Assembly: GCA_021793855.1 (NCBI GenBank)
Contig: JAJYRY010000080.1
Coordinates: 1-5,146, forward strand
Length of the DNA: 5,146 nt
From: Thermoplasmata archaeon
Lineage (GTDB): Archaea > Thermoplasmatota > Thermoplasmata > Thermoplasmatales > GCA-001856825
Reading direction: 5' to 3'
The position numbers were made by a program, and so were the translations under genes. The notes under the pieces were generated by a model, which saw nothing but the letters and a program-made list of their open reading frames with translations, ran no database searches and was not told the DNA's origin. Below are positions 1 to 5,146 of this stretch, in pieces (positions within the stretch are counted from its first letter, which is position 1; each line of letters opens with the position of its first letter).

Positions 1-8
1 TCAACAAT

Positions 9-248
9 ATGTTGGATTTTGCTCAAGGGGTTGAAAGGGTTAAGAAGCATATGAAGCTTGCATTTAATATCGAGGATTTCAACATCACTATGGCGAAACA
101 GGAAAAGGATCAGACAAATGAGAGGGAAGTATGGAGATACAACATAGAGTTCAATTCTGGTGGGAAACAGAGCAAGGCTATGATAGAGATAAATGCAAAT
201 ACAGGTGACGTCATCCTGTTCCAGAGAGAGTCGCAGTGGAGACTTTAG
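9..248 (+). CDS. Small PepSY-like domain protein, possibly 5'-truncated
   Basis: This is a 79-residue acidic/basic soluble protein with no signal peptide or membrane segment. The N-terminal part (residues 1-28) looks like an amphipathic helix followed by a strand. The C-terminal half has the pattern VWRYNIEF (about 41-48), then AMIEINANTGDVI (about 57-69). This resembles the strand-turn-strand of PepSY-type domains, which end in a hydrophobic-D/N-x-x-TG-x-V/I motif. PepSY domains are usually found as protease propeptides or inhibitory modules; a free-standing cytoplasmic copy has no assigned function. The ATG lies only 8 bases from the window edge and the frame is open upstream of it, so the true start may be outside the window. 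No ribosome-binding site can be judged. The gene reads toward thrS and ends 95 bases before it. I recognise the fold pattern only, so the family call is tentative; coding status is more secure than identity. Confidence 0.6.
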   Translation: MLDFAQGVERVKKHMKLAFNIEDFNITMAKQEKDQTNEREVWRYNIEFNSGGKQSKAMIEINANTGDVILFQRESQWRL

Positions 249-297
249 AACTCAGTTTTCAAGATTTATGTGCAATGACCATTACCTCTGGCTAAGG

Positions 298-305
298 TTA
301 TTTAT
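298..305 (+). promoter_or_regulatory. TATA box of thrS
   Basis: The sequence TTATTTAT follows TAAGG, which could serve as a BRE-like element. Transcription would begin about 26 bases downstream of its centre, near 327-328. That leaves a short leader of about 16 bases with room for the Shine-Dalgarno sequence at 333-339. The assignment rests on position and composition only. Confidence 0.55.
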
Positions 306-332
306 CCCCTTTGCGTATCATATGGAAAGTCT

Positions 333-339
333 GGGGTGA
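333..339 (+). promoter_or_regulatory. Shine-Dalgarno site fixing the thrS start
   Basis: GGGGTGA lies four bases upstream of ATG 344 and matches the archaeal anti-Shine-Dalgarno core (GGTGA). It selects ATG 344 over the in-frame TTG codons at 311 and 341. The resulting N-terminus, MKVLQLD, is the usual beginning of archaeal ThrRS. Confidence 0.7.
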
Positions 340-343
340 ATTG

Positions 344-2236
344 ATGAAGGTTCTGCAACTTGACGTAGAGGATATGGCGTACGAACTGATGGAGCCAGAG
401 GCAAGCGTTTACGAAGAGAGCACGGAGAAGAAATTCAGGGTAGAAGATGCCGTTGTAATGCTTGTTTCTGTAGAGAAGGGGGACAATAAGGAAATCGCCA
501 CAAGAGCCATTGATGAAACTACGGGCTTCATGCAGAAACAGAAGAGGAAGCTGCTACTGATCTATCCTTTCGCGCATCTCAGCAGGAACCTGGAATCCCC
601 CAAGAAAGCCATGGATATTCTCGATTTCATGGGCAAATACGCATCTGGGAAATGTGATACGGTAAAAGCCCCATTCGGATGGAACAAGAAGTGGAGTATC
701 AGGATAAAGGGACACCCTCTGGCAGAGCAGCTGAAGAGCTTTGCTGATGAGACCGGTGTTTCATCGCCAAGTGAAAAGGAGAGGGTAGGAAAGGAAAAAG
801 AGGAGATTTCGGATGCTATAAAACAGGAGGAAAAAGTCAGGTCTACATGGTACATACTCACACCAGAGGGGGAACTGGTCCCAAGAGCGGAATTTGATGA
901 CAGCGGACATGTCAATCTAAGAAAATTTGCAGACTATGAAATAACGAAAGTCAGGACTTATCAACAAGTTCCACCTCATATCAAGCTAATGCAGAAACTC
1001 CAGCTCGTAGACTACGAGCCAGGATCGGACCAGGGGAATATGCGCTTCTATCCGAACGGACGTTTGATCAAGGGCCTTCTCGAGAGGTACGTCACTGAAA
1101 GAACCGTCGCGTTTGGAGCAATAGAGGTAGAGACACCAATAATGTACGACTACGACCACCCCGCCCTCAAGGAATACCTGAATAGATTCCCATCGAGACA
1201 CTACATAGTGAAGTCTGACGACAAGGAGTTCTTTCTCAGGTTCTCAGCAGATTTTGGGCAATTTCTGCTGATGAGTGACGCAACAGTATCATACAAGCAA
1301 CTTCCTTTCAGGTTCTACGAGATTACCAGGTACAGCTTCAGGAGGGAGCTGAGCGGGGAGTTGACCGGACTCAAGAGGCTGAGGGCATTCACAATGCCTG
1401 ATATGCACACGATGTGCGCCGATCTGGACCAGGCAAAGGAGGAGTTCAAAAGGCAGTTCGACTTCTGCATGTCTGTCCTTGATGAAATCGGCATAGAGAA
1501 GGGATCCTACGAAGCAGCCATAAGAATGACAGAAGAGTTCTGGAAGGGAAACAGCGATTTCATAAAGTTCTTGGTAAGAACCTTCGGAAAACCTGTGCTC
1601 ATTGAGATGTGGAACTTCAGGTATGCTTATTTTGATCCAAAGTTCGAGTTCAACATAGTAGATTCGATGGGTAAGGCTACTGCACTCTCTACGGTACAGA
1701 TGGACCATGAGAACGGCAGGAGGTATAACATGACGTACATAGATGCCAATAGCAACAGGCAGTTCCCGATAATACTTCACGACTCGCCAAGTGGAGCAAT
1801 TGAGAGGGTTATATATGCACTCCTTGAACAGGCGGCAGAGGCAGAGAAGGCTGGAAAGACCCCATCACTACCACTCTGGCTGTCGCCAACCCAAGTCAGG
1901 CTTGTTCCTCTTGCTGATATACACCTGGATAGGTGCACTGAAATTGCTGCTGCTATGAAGGAGAAGGGGATAAGGGCAGATATTGACGATACTGATTCGT
2001 CGCTCAACAAGAAGATAAGGAATGCAGAGCAGAACTGGGTACCTTTCGTATGTGTGATCGGAGACAAGGAGATGGAATCAGGTAAACTTGCGGTGAGAAT
2101 CAGGGGAAATCCCAAACAAAGGGAAATGTCTGTCGAAGAGCTTGCTCAGGAGATCGTAGATTCCATAGGCAACATGCCAAAAGCATCCCTCTCCCTCTCA
2201 ACTCTGCTCTCAAAGAGACCAATATTCAGGGGATGA
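344..2236 (+). CDS. thrS: Threonyl-tRNA synthetase, archaeal type with editing domain
   Basis: This cytoplasmic enzyme charges tRNA-Thr with threonine and removes mischarged serine. It has 630 residues, the usual length for the fused archaeal form. Residues 1-140 are the DTD-like editing domain, with YPFAHLS (H78), APFGWNKKW (K115) and GHPLAE (E128). A charged linker follows (about 140-165). The class II catalytic core spans about 200-500: motif 1 ends at P265 (EVETP), motif 2 is FRRE (R333) with GLKRLRAFTMPDMH, and motif 3 is GAIER (R488). The C-terminal anticodon-binding domain (about 510-610) starts at WLSPTQVRLVP and includes KKIRNAE. The start at ATG 344 is set by a good Shine-Dalgarno site. 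Two residues look odd. D303 in LRFSADFGQF sits where I expect the zinc-binding Cys (RFAACFGQF in other archaea), while the other two ligands, H355 and H479, are present. N114 sits where the editing pocket usually has Tyr. Both comparisons are from memory of the family. Identity is certain. Confidence 0.97.
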   Translation: MKVLQLDVEDMAYELMEPEASVYEESTEKKFRVEDAVVMLVSVEKGDNKEIATRAIDETTGFMQKQKRKLLLIYPFAHLSRNLESPKKAMDILDFMGKYASGKCDTVKAPFGWNKKWSIRIKGHPLAEQLKSFADETGVSSPSEKERVGKEKEEISDAIKQEEKVRSTWYILTPEGELVPRAEFDDSGHVNLRKFADYEITKVRTYQQVPPHIKLMQKLQLVDYEPGSDQGNMRFYPNGRLIKGLLERYVTERTVAFGAIEVETPIMYDYDHPALKEYLNRFPSRHYIVKSDDKEFFLRFSADFGQFLLMSDATVSYKQLPFRFYEITRYSFRRELSGELTGLKRLRAFTMPDMHTMCADLDQAKEEFKRQFDFCMSVLDEIGIEKGSYEAAIRMTEEFWKGNSDFIKFLVRTFGKPVLIEMWNFRYAYFDPKFEFNIVDSMGKATALSTVQMDHENGRRYNMTYIDANSNRQFPIILHDSPSGAIERVIYALLEQAAEAEKAGKTPSLPLWLSPTQVRLVPLADIHLDRCTEIAAAMKEKGIRADIDDTDSSLNKKIRNAEQNWVPFVCVIGDKEMESGKLAVRIRGNPKQREMSVEELAQEIVDSIGNMPKASLSLSTLLSKRPIFRG

Positions 2237-2282
2237 TGGTAAGCACATTGATGATTCCGTTCCAGGTTCCGTGGTACAGTAC

Positions 2283-2290
2283 ATATATTT
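2283..2290 (+). promoter_or_regulatory. TATA box of mscL
   Basis: ATATATTT, followed by more T, lies in the 93-base gap after thrS. A start site about 26 bases downstream of its centre would fall near 2312, leaving a leader of about 18 bases before ATG 2330. The T-run running on from it (2288-2293) could also help end thrS transcripts. A second AT-rich match, TATAAT at 2311-2316, is too close to the ATG to be the box. Confidence 0.55.
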
Positions 2291-2317
2291 TTTAGCTAGC
2301 CTGGATTTGATATAATC

Positions 2318-2322
2318 AGAGG
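2318..2322 (+). promoter_or_regulatory. Shine-Dalgarno site of mscL
   Basis: AGAGG lies seven bases upstream of ATG 2330. It is a modest match to the anti-Shine-Dalgarno sequence but well placed. It supports ATG 2330 over the later in-frame ATG at 2378, so the N-terminal helix and proline-rich stretch belong to the protein. Confidence 0.45.
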
Positions 2323-2329
2323 CTGTTTT

Positions 2330-2734
2330 ATGACAGTAGATCGGACTCTAACCAACAATGTTGGAAACGACAGTGAAATGCTTGATGAATTGAGGAAGAT
2401 CAGAGCACTTTTGGAGCCAAAACCGGCACCACCTGCTCCCCCTCCCCCTAAGGGATTTGTTAAAGAATTCAAAACATTCCTTGAACAGTACAAGGTTATG
2501 GGAATGGCTGTAGCTTTTATCCTTGGGTTATACCTTGGGACGCTTGTGCAATCACTTGTAACAAACCTGATTATGCCCATTATTGACATCATTCTACCTG
2601 GAATAGCATGGCAGAACATTCACGCTGGCCCATTCCTGATAGGCTCGTTCCTAGGTGCGCTCGTGACATTCCTCATAATTGCACTGGTAATCTTCCTGCT
2701 CGTGAAAATTACTTCAAAGCTCGGCATTAAGTGA
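2330..2734 (+). CDS. mscL: Large-conductance mechanosensitive channel (MscL family)
   Basis: This homo-oligomeric plasma-membrane channel opens under membrane tension to release solutes during hypo-osmotic shock. It has 134 residues. The core aligns by eye with E. coli MscL at an offset of 40: VKEF (44-47) matches the amphipathic S1 helix. The first membrane segment (about 55-83) has AVAFILG, G66 and G70, and ends in LVTNLIMPII, close to the LVADIIMP signature. A short outer loop (about 84-100) leads to the second membrane segment (about 101-126, FLIIALVIFLLVK). At the constriction, M59 and F63 stand where E. coli has L19 and V23. The protein stops just after the second segment, so it lacks the E. 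coli C-terminal linker and helix. Instead the first 41 residues carry a predicted helix (16-29, EMLDELRKIRALLE) and a linker with eight prolines (30-40). The gene has its own promoter. The family call is firm; the swapped cytoplasmic helix is my reading. Confidence 0.93.
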   Translation: MTVDRTLTNNVGNDSEMLDELRKIRALLEPKPAPPAPPPPKGFVKEFKTFLEQYKVMGMAVAFILGLYLGTLVQSLVTNLIMPIIDIILPGIAWQNIHAGPFLIGSFLGALVTFLIIALVIFLLVKITSKLGIK

Positions 2735-2754
2735 TTTTCCTTTTTTCTTATTTT
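2735..2754 (+). terminator. Oligo-T terminator after mscL
   Basis: A pyrimidine tract starts directly after the mscL stop codon and is mostly T, including a run of six (2741-2746). Archaeal RNA polymerase terminates at such tracts without needing a hairpin. A small perfect inverted repeat, ATAGC-TCGC-GCTAT (2756-2769), follows at once and may add to the stop. Confidence 0.5.
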
Positions 2755-2789
2755 GATAGCTCGCGCTATGTATTCTTGTGTTAGTTACT

Positions 2790-2797
2790 TTTATATA
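2790..2797 (+). promoter_or_regulatory. TATA box of the YceI-family gene, leaderless arrangement
   Basis: TTTATATA is centred about 26 bases before ATG 2819, so the predicted transcript start coincides with the A of the start codon. No Shine-Dalgarno sequence lies between them (the sequence is GATATTCCGTACCT). This is the classic layout of a leaderless archaeal mRNA. Confidence 0.7.
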
Positions 2798-2818
2798 TTA
2801 AGTTGATATTCCGTACCT

Positions 2819-3370
2819 ATGCAAAAAAACGAAATTTCCAAGATATGGAATATTGACAAAGCACACAGCAACATAGAGTTCACAGTTAGACATATGATGA
2901 TCTCCAACGTCAGGGGCAGATTCCTGTCATTTGATGGAGACGTGAAGTTTGACCCAGAAAATTTGAGCGATGCATCCATAAAGATAAGGATAGATTCCTC
3001 CTCCATATTCACTAACGAAAATGACAGGGACAAGCATCTAAAATCGCCAGATTTTCTTAACGTTGAGAAATATCCTTTGGTGGAGTTCGTAGGTACCTCG
3101 GTCACCAGGTCTGGAGAGAAAATAACAGTCAATGGAAATCTGAAAATCAGGGACGTAACTAAACAAGTCGCTATCACTGGAGAGCTAGTGGGCCCAATAG
3201 TTGATCCTTATGGCAAGGATAGAATCGGTTTTGACGGATCCACAACAATTGCAAGGAAGGACTTTGGCCTGACATGGAACATGATTCTTGAAGGTGGGGG
3301 ACTTATGGTTGGAGACAATGTCAAGATAGACATCCATATGGAGCTCACCTCTGAAAGGAATAAAGCATAG
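2819..3370 (+). CDS. YceI-family lipid/polyisoprenoid-binding protein
   Basis: This 183-residue protein has a lipocalin-like beta barrel; characterised family members hold a polyisoprenoid chain in the barrel. Family motifs occur in order: HSNIEFTVRH (16-25), VRGRF (31-35), TNENDRDKHL (65-74) with DF at 78-79, YP (85-86), GNLKIRDVT (106-114), RKDFGL (146-151) and VGDNV (164-168). Together these are nearly a full family consensus, and the length is normal for the mature domain. There is no signal peptide, so unlike many bacterial YceI proteins this one should stay in the cytoplasm. ATG 2819 is preferred because a TATA box sits at the leaderless distance and the W-x-I-D-K-A-H-S start of the domain follows at residue 10. 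The UbiD-family decarboxylase gene starts 49 bases downstream on the same strand. A role in isoprenoid or quinone handling is possible but not shown by the sequence. Confidence 0.94.
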   Translation: MQKNEISKIWNIDKAHSNIEFTVRHMMISNVRGRFLSFDGDVKFDPENLSDASIKIRIDSSSIFTNENDRDKHLKSPDFLNVEKYPLVEFVGTSVTRSGEKITVNGNLKIRDVTKQVAITGELVGPIVDPYGKDRIGFDGSTTIARKDFGLTWNMILEGGGLMVGDNVKIDIHMELTSERNKA

Positions 3371-3408
3371 CTTTCCTTTGATAGCTTGCTCTGCATCTTT
3401 GCATAAGG

Positions 3409-3416
3409 TTTAATTC
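3409..3416 (+). promoter_or_regulatory. Possible TATA box of the UbiD-family gene
   Basis: TTTAATTC is preceded by TAAGG, the same pentamer that precedes the thrS box (TAAGG at 293-297 and 3404-3408). A transcript from here would start near 3438, exactly at the second in-frame TTG codon and downstream of the first (3420). If the box is real, the gene is leaderless with a TTG start at 3438. The match is weaker than the other boxes. Confidence 0.4.
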
Positions 3417-3419
3417 TGG

Positions 3420-5072
3420 TTGGAATTAAACCTTGCATTGAATGCGAAAGAATATGCTTTCTCTATAAGGACTTACATAGATAACCTAAGAAAGAACGAT
3501 TCCAGTGAAATTATAGAGATTGAAGACAAAGTTAACCTGAATTATGAAACAACTGCATACTATCTGTACCTGAGAAAGCAGAATCCGGTATTGTTTTTCA
3601 GAAACATAGAACAGTATAACGGTTTCTCACTCGTAACAAACTTATTTGGGTCCGAGGAGAGGGTAGCCTATCTTGCAGGATTCCATTCCGTTGAAGAAGT
3701 TATAGAGAAGTGGTCCCTTGTTGCAAATGATACTGGCTCTGAACCCATAGCCGTAAATTATAGAAGGGAGGCTTTCCCCAAAAAAATCAAAGGCGAGGAA
3801 TTGAACCTCTTTGATCTTCCAATACCTGCACACTATAGCACAGACGGCTCCAAAACAGGATACAACAGGTACATTACCTCCGGCCTTACAACGACCAGGG
3901 ATCCGGAAAACGATGACATTATAAACCTGAGTTTTGCAAGGATTCAGCCATTCGGACGGAACAGATTCGCATTCGATGCAGGGAGCCATGGACATCTTTG
4001 GAAATACCTTAGCATTTCAAAAGAGAGAATGGAAAAACTGAAAATGACCGTTCTCATAGGACCGAATCCAATATTCTATCTCCTGGCCGCTTCCTTCATA
4101 GACAACGAATTTGCTAAGGCTAGCAAGATTTTTAACATAAATTTCTGCAAGGGATACTTGAACGATTTACCTGTACCTTGTGATACTGAAATAGCAATAG
4201 AGGCGGAGTTCATGCCAGACGAGACATTTGACGAAGGGCCTTTCGCGGAGTATGCTGGATATGTTGGATATGATTCTACAAAATTTGTAGCTGAGGCTAA
4301 GTCAATTATTATGAAAAAGAATCCAATCTACTACGATATCCAACCTTCCAATTCTGGGGAGCACGTGAACCTGTTCTCAATTCCAAGGTCTTCTTTGGTT
4401 ATGAGGTCCATTCGGGAAGCTCTACCAAAAGGTCCCGTTTACCAGGCGAAGTGGCCACACTATGGAGGAAGGTTCATTGCGTTTGGATATGTCGATAAGC
4501 CTGAACCCGGACTGGCTAAACAGCTTGGAATATCGATTCTAGGTTCAGACCCCCTATGGAACAAATTGGTATTCATCAATGAGGGGAAGACGGGGTTAGA
4601 TATTGAAACCGCCCTGGTCAATCTTGCACAGGAGAGGCATTTTGGGGATAGAAATATAACAAGAATTTCCGGGTCGTTTGTAATAAGCTCAGACCCCACT
4701 AGAGATAGGGAGGGCAGATCCGGCAAGGTCGTATTCATAACGGGAGGGAAGTTGGGTACCTTCAAAAAAGAAATTAATGATGGGAGAGTTCTTCTCAAAT
4801 CAAGAAAAGGAAGCGTACTTATATCCCATGAAAGAGGATATGAAAATCAAAAAGTAAACGTGATTGTCCCGGATGATATAGATATCAAAGACCCTGACCA
4901 GATAGGATGGGCAATTGCTACTCGCTGCAATCCGGATACTGATATAGAGCTGGAGAAAGATAGAATCACATTTTTGGCAACAAGAAAAGTTCCGCCGGTT
5001 GCAGAATTACCAAATGGCGTAAAAAAGAAAATAGAAAGAAGAATAAGATTACTTTCCGGCCGTTTCCATTGA
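3420..5072 (+). CDS. UbiD-family prenylated-FMN-dependent decarboxylase
   Basis: UbiD-family enzymes reversibly decarboxylate aromatic or unsaturated acids using prenylated FMN made by UbiX. Numbering is from TTG 3420. The N-terminal domain (about 10-130) includes NPVLFF and NLFGSEERVAYLAGF. The cofactor site is intact: N169, S171 and R174 in INLSFARIQ match the N-x-S-x-x-R set of Fdc1, and EGPFAEYAGY gives the catalytic pair E272 and E277. SIREALP (330-336) and PGLAKQL (363-369) are further family landmarks. The protein is long at 550 residues; many members have about 420-500. The family C-terminal motif appears twice: a degenerate copy near 383-415 and a well-kept one, DDIDIKDPDQIGWAIATR, at 485-502. 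The start must be TTG, since a stop lies at 3411 and no ATG or GTG follows nearby; 3420 gives the longest frame, but the possible TATA box favours 3438 (544 residues). The substrate is unknown: quinone precursors, anhydromevalonate phosphate and phenolic acids are all possible. No ubiX is visible. Confidence 0.92.
   Translation: MELNLALNAKEYAFSIRTYIDNLRKNDSSEIIEIEDKVNLNYETTAYYLYLRKQNPVLFFRNIEQYNGFSLVTNLFGSEERVAYLAGFHSVEEVIEKWSLVANDTGSEPIAVNYRREAFPKKIKGEELNLFDLPIPAHYSTDGSKTGYNRYITSGLTTTRDPENDDIINLSFARIQPFGRNRFAFDAGSHGHLWKYLSISKERMEKLKMTVLIGPNPIFYLLAASFIDNEFAKASKIFNINFCKGYLNDLPVPCDTEIAIEAEFMPDETFDEGPFAEYAGYVGYDSTKFVAEAKSIIMKKNPIYYDIQPSNSGEHVNLFSIPRSSLVMRSIREALPKGPVYQAKWPHYGGRFIAFGYVDKPEPGLAKQLGISILGSDPLWNKLVFINEGKTGLDIETALVNLAQERHFGDRNITRISGSFVISSDPTRDREGRSGKVVFITGGKLGTFKKEINDGRVLLKSRKGSVLISHERGYENQKVNVIVPDDIDIKDPDQIGWAIATRCNPDTDIELEKDRITFLATRKVPPVAELPNGVKKKIERRIRLLSGRFH
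5021..5048 (-). terminator. Possible oligo-T terminator of the convergent minus-strand gene
   Basis: Read on the minus strand this is a T-rich tract, ending in six T, that begins directly after the minus-strand stop codon at 5049-5051. On the plus strand the same bases are Lys/Arg codons near the end of the UbiD-family gene. The position suits an archaeal oligo-T terminator, but the base composition could simply reflect the lysine codons. Confidence 0.3.
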
Positions 5073-5146
5073 TATTTCCGAGGGTGCAGAGCTCCTTAAT
5101 TCCTTAAGCCTCCTCCTCTTGACGTACATAAAAACAAAGGTGACTG
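5049..5146 (-). CDS. 3' end of a convergent gene, probable membrane protein (partial)
   Basis: Only the last 31 codons lie in the window; the rest is beyond the right edge. Reading the minus strand inward gives a hydrophobic stretch, VTFVFMYV, followed at once by KRRRLKEL and a polar tail ending in METAGK and a TAA stop. A hydrophobic segment with a cluster of positive charges after it is typical of the last membrane helix of an integral membrane protein with a cytoplasmic C-terminus. The frame overlaps the last 24 bases of the UbiD-family gene on the opposite strand, so the two genes converge. The alternative is that 5073-5146 is non-coding, perhaps with a plus-strand promoter (ACATAAAAAC near 5126-5135). 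No family can be named from so short a piece. Confidence 0.5.
   Translation of the reverse strand, partial: VTFVFMYVKRRRLKELRSSAPSEISMETAGK

Noticed and set aside
311..343. TTG start at 311 for thrS giving 11 extra residues
   Set aside because: The Shine-Dalgarno site at 333-339 serves ATG 344, the family starts at MKVLQL, and the predicted transcript would begin downstream of 311.
562..2115. Several long minus-strand open frames inside thrS (562-915, 986-1201, 1289-1780, 1777-2115)
   Set aside because: They lie antisense to an unmistakable ThrRS, show no recognisable motifs, and have Cys/Ser/His-rich compositions typical of shadow frames.
2233..2295. 20-codon micro-ORF (ATGATG...) overlapping the thrS stop codon
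   Set aside because: It runs through the mscL TATA box, has no family resemblance, and is short enough to occur by chance; the ATGA overlap alone is not enough to claim a coupled peptide.
2311..2316. TATAAT as the promoter element of mscL
   Set aside because: It is only about 17 bases from the ATG; a transcript from it would begin inside the coding region.
2296..2619. Minus-strand 107-codon frame opposite mscL
   Set aside because: It is the shadow of a well-recognised channel; its Gly-rich stretch is only the complement of the proline codons.
4256..4275. Direct repeat TTGGATATG in the UbiD-family gene
   Set aside because: It simply encodes the conserved AGYVGYD segment after the catalytic EGPFAE motif.
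3642..4798. Minus-strand frames inside the UbiD-family gene (3642-3995, 4460-4798)
   Set aside because: They are antisense shadows of a clearly coding frame with no motifs or start signals of their own.
1..5146. CRISPR array, insertion sequence, tRNA or rRNA genes
   Set aside because: No regularly spaced repeats, transposase-like frame, terminal inverted repeats, or tRNA-like cloverleaf segments were seen on either strand.

Overview
This 5.1 kb window is archaeal chromosomal DNA. The evidence is a threonyl-tRNA synthetase carrying the archaeal DTD-like editing domain, archaeal TATA boxes about 26 bases upstream of likely transcript starts, one apparently leaderless gene, oligo-T gene ends, and codon use rich in AGG/AGA (Arg) and ATA (Ile). 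Moderate GC and gene content would fit Thermoplasmata or Nitrososphaerota-like lineages, but the sequence alone does not settle which.

Layout. A small PepSY-like protein gene (9-248, possibly cut at its 5' end) is followed by thrS (344-2236), an mscL-type mechanosensitive channel gene (2330-2734), a YceI-family lipid-binding protein gene (2819-3370) and a UbiD-family decarboxylase gene (3420-5072), all on the plus strand. A minus-strand gene enters from the right edge and ends inside the 3' end of the UbiD gene (stop at 5049-5051). Only its last 31 codons are visible; they look like the end of a membrane protein. The gaps between genes are 49 to 95 bases. Most contain a recognisable TATA box, so these look like separately transcribed genes rather than one operon.

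How the genes may work together. thrS is housekeeping and mscL is osmotic protection. The YceI protein (a family known to hold polyisoprenoids) and the UbiD-family enzyme (prenylated-FMN-dependent decarboxylase) are adjacent and could both serve isoprenoid or quinone metabolism, but that link is inference.

Most unusual points. (1) The MscL has its cytoplasmic helix and proline-rich linker at the N-terminus, whereas E. coli has them at the C-terminus. (2) The UbiD-family protein is long (about 550 aa) and seems to contain two versions of the C-terminal family motif, the first degenerate. (3) The ThrRS has Asp where a zinc-binding Cys is expected, and Asn where the editing site usually has Tyr. 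(4) The UbiD-family gene has no ATG or GTG start available and must start at TTG. No CRISPR array, insertion sequence, tRNA or rRNA was seen.
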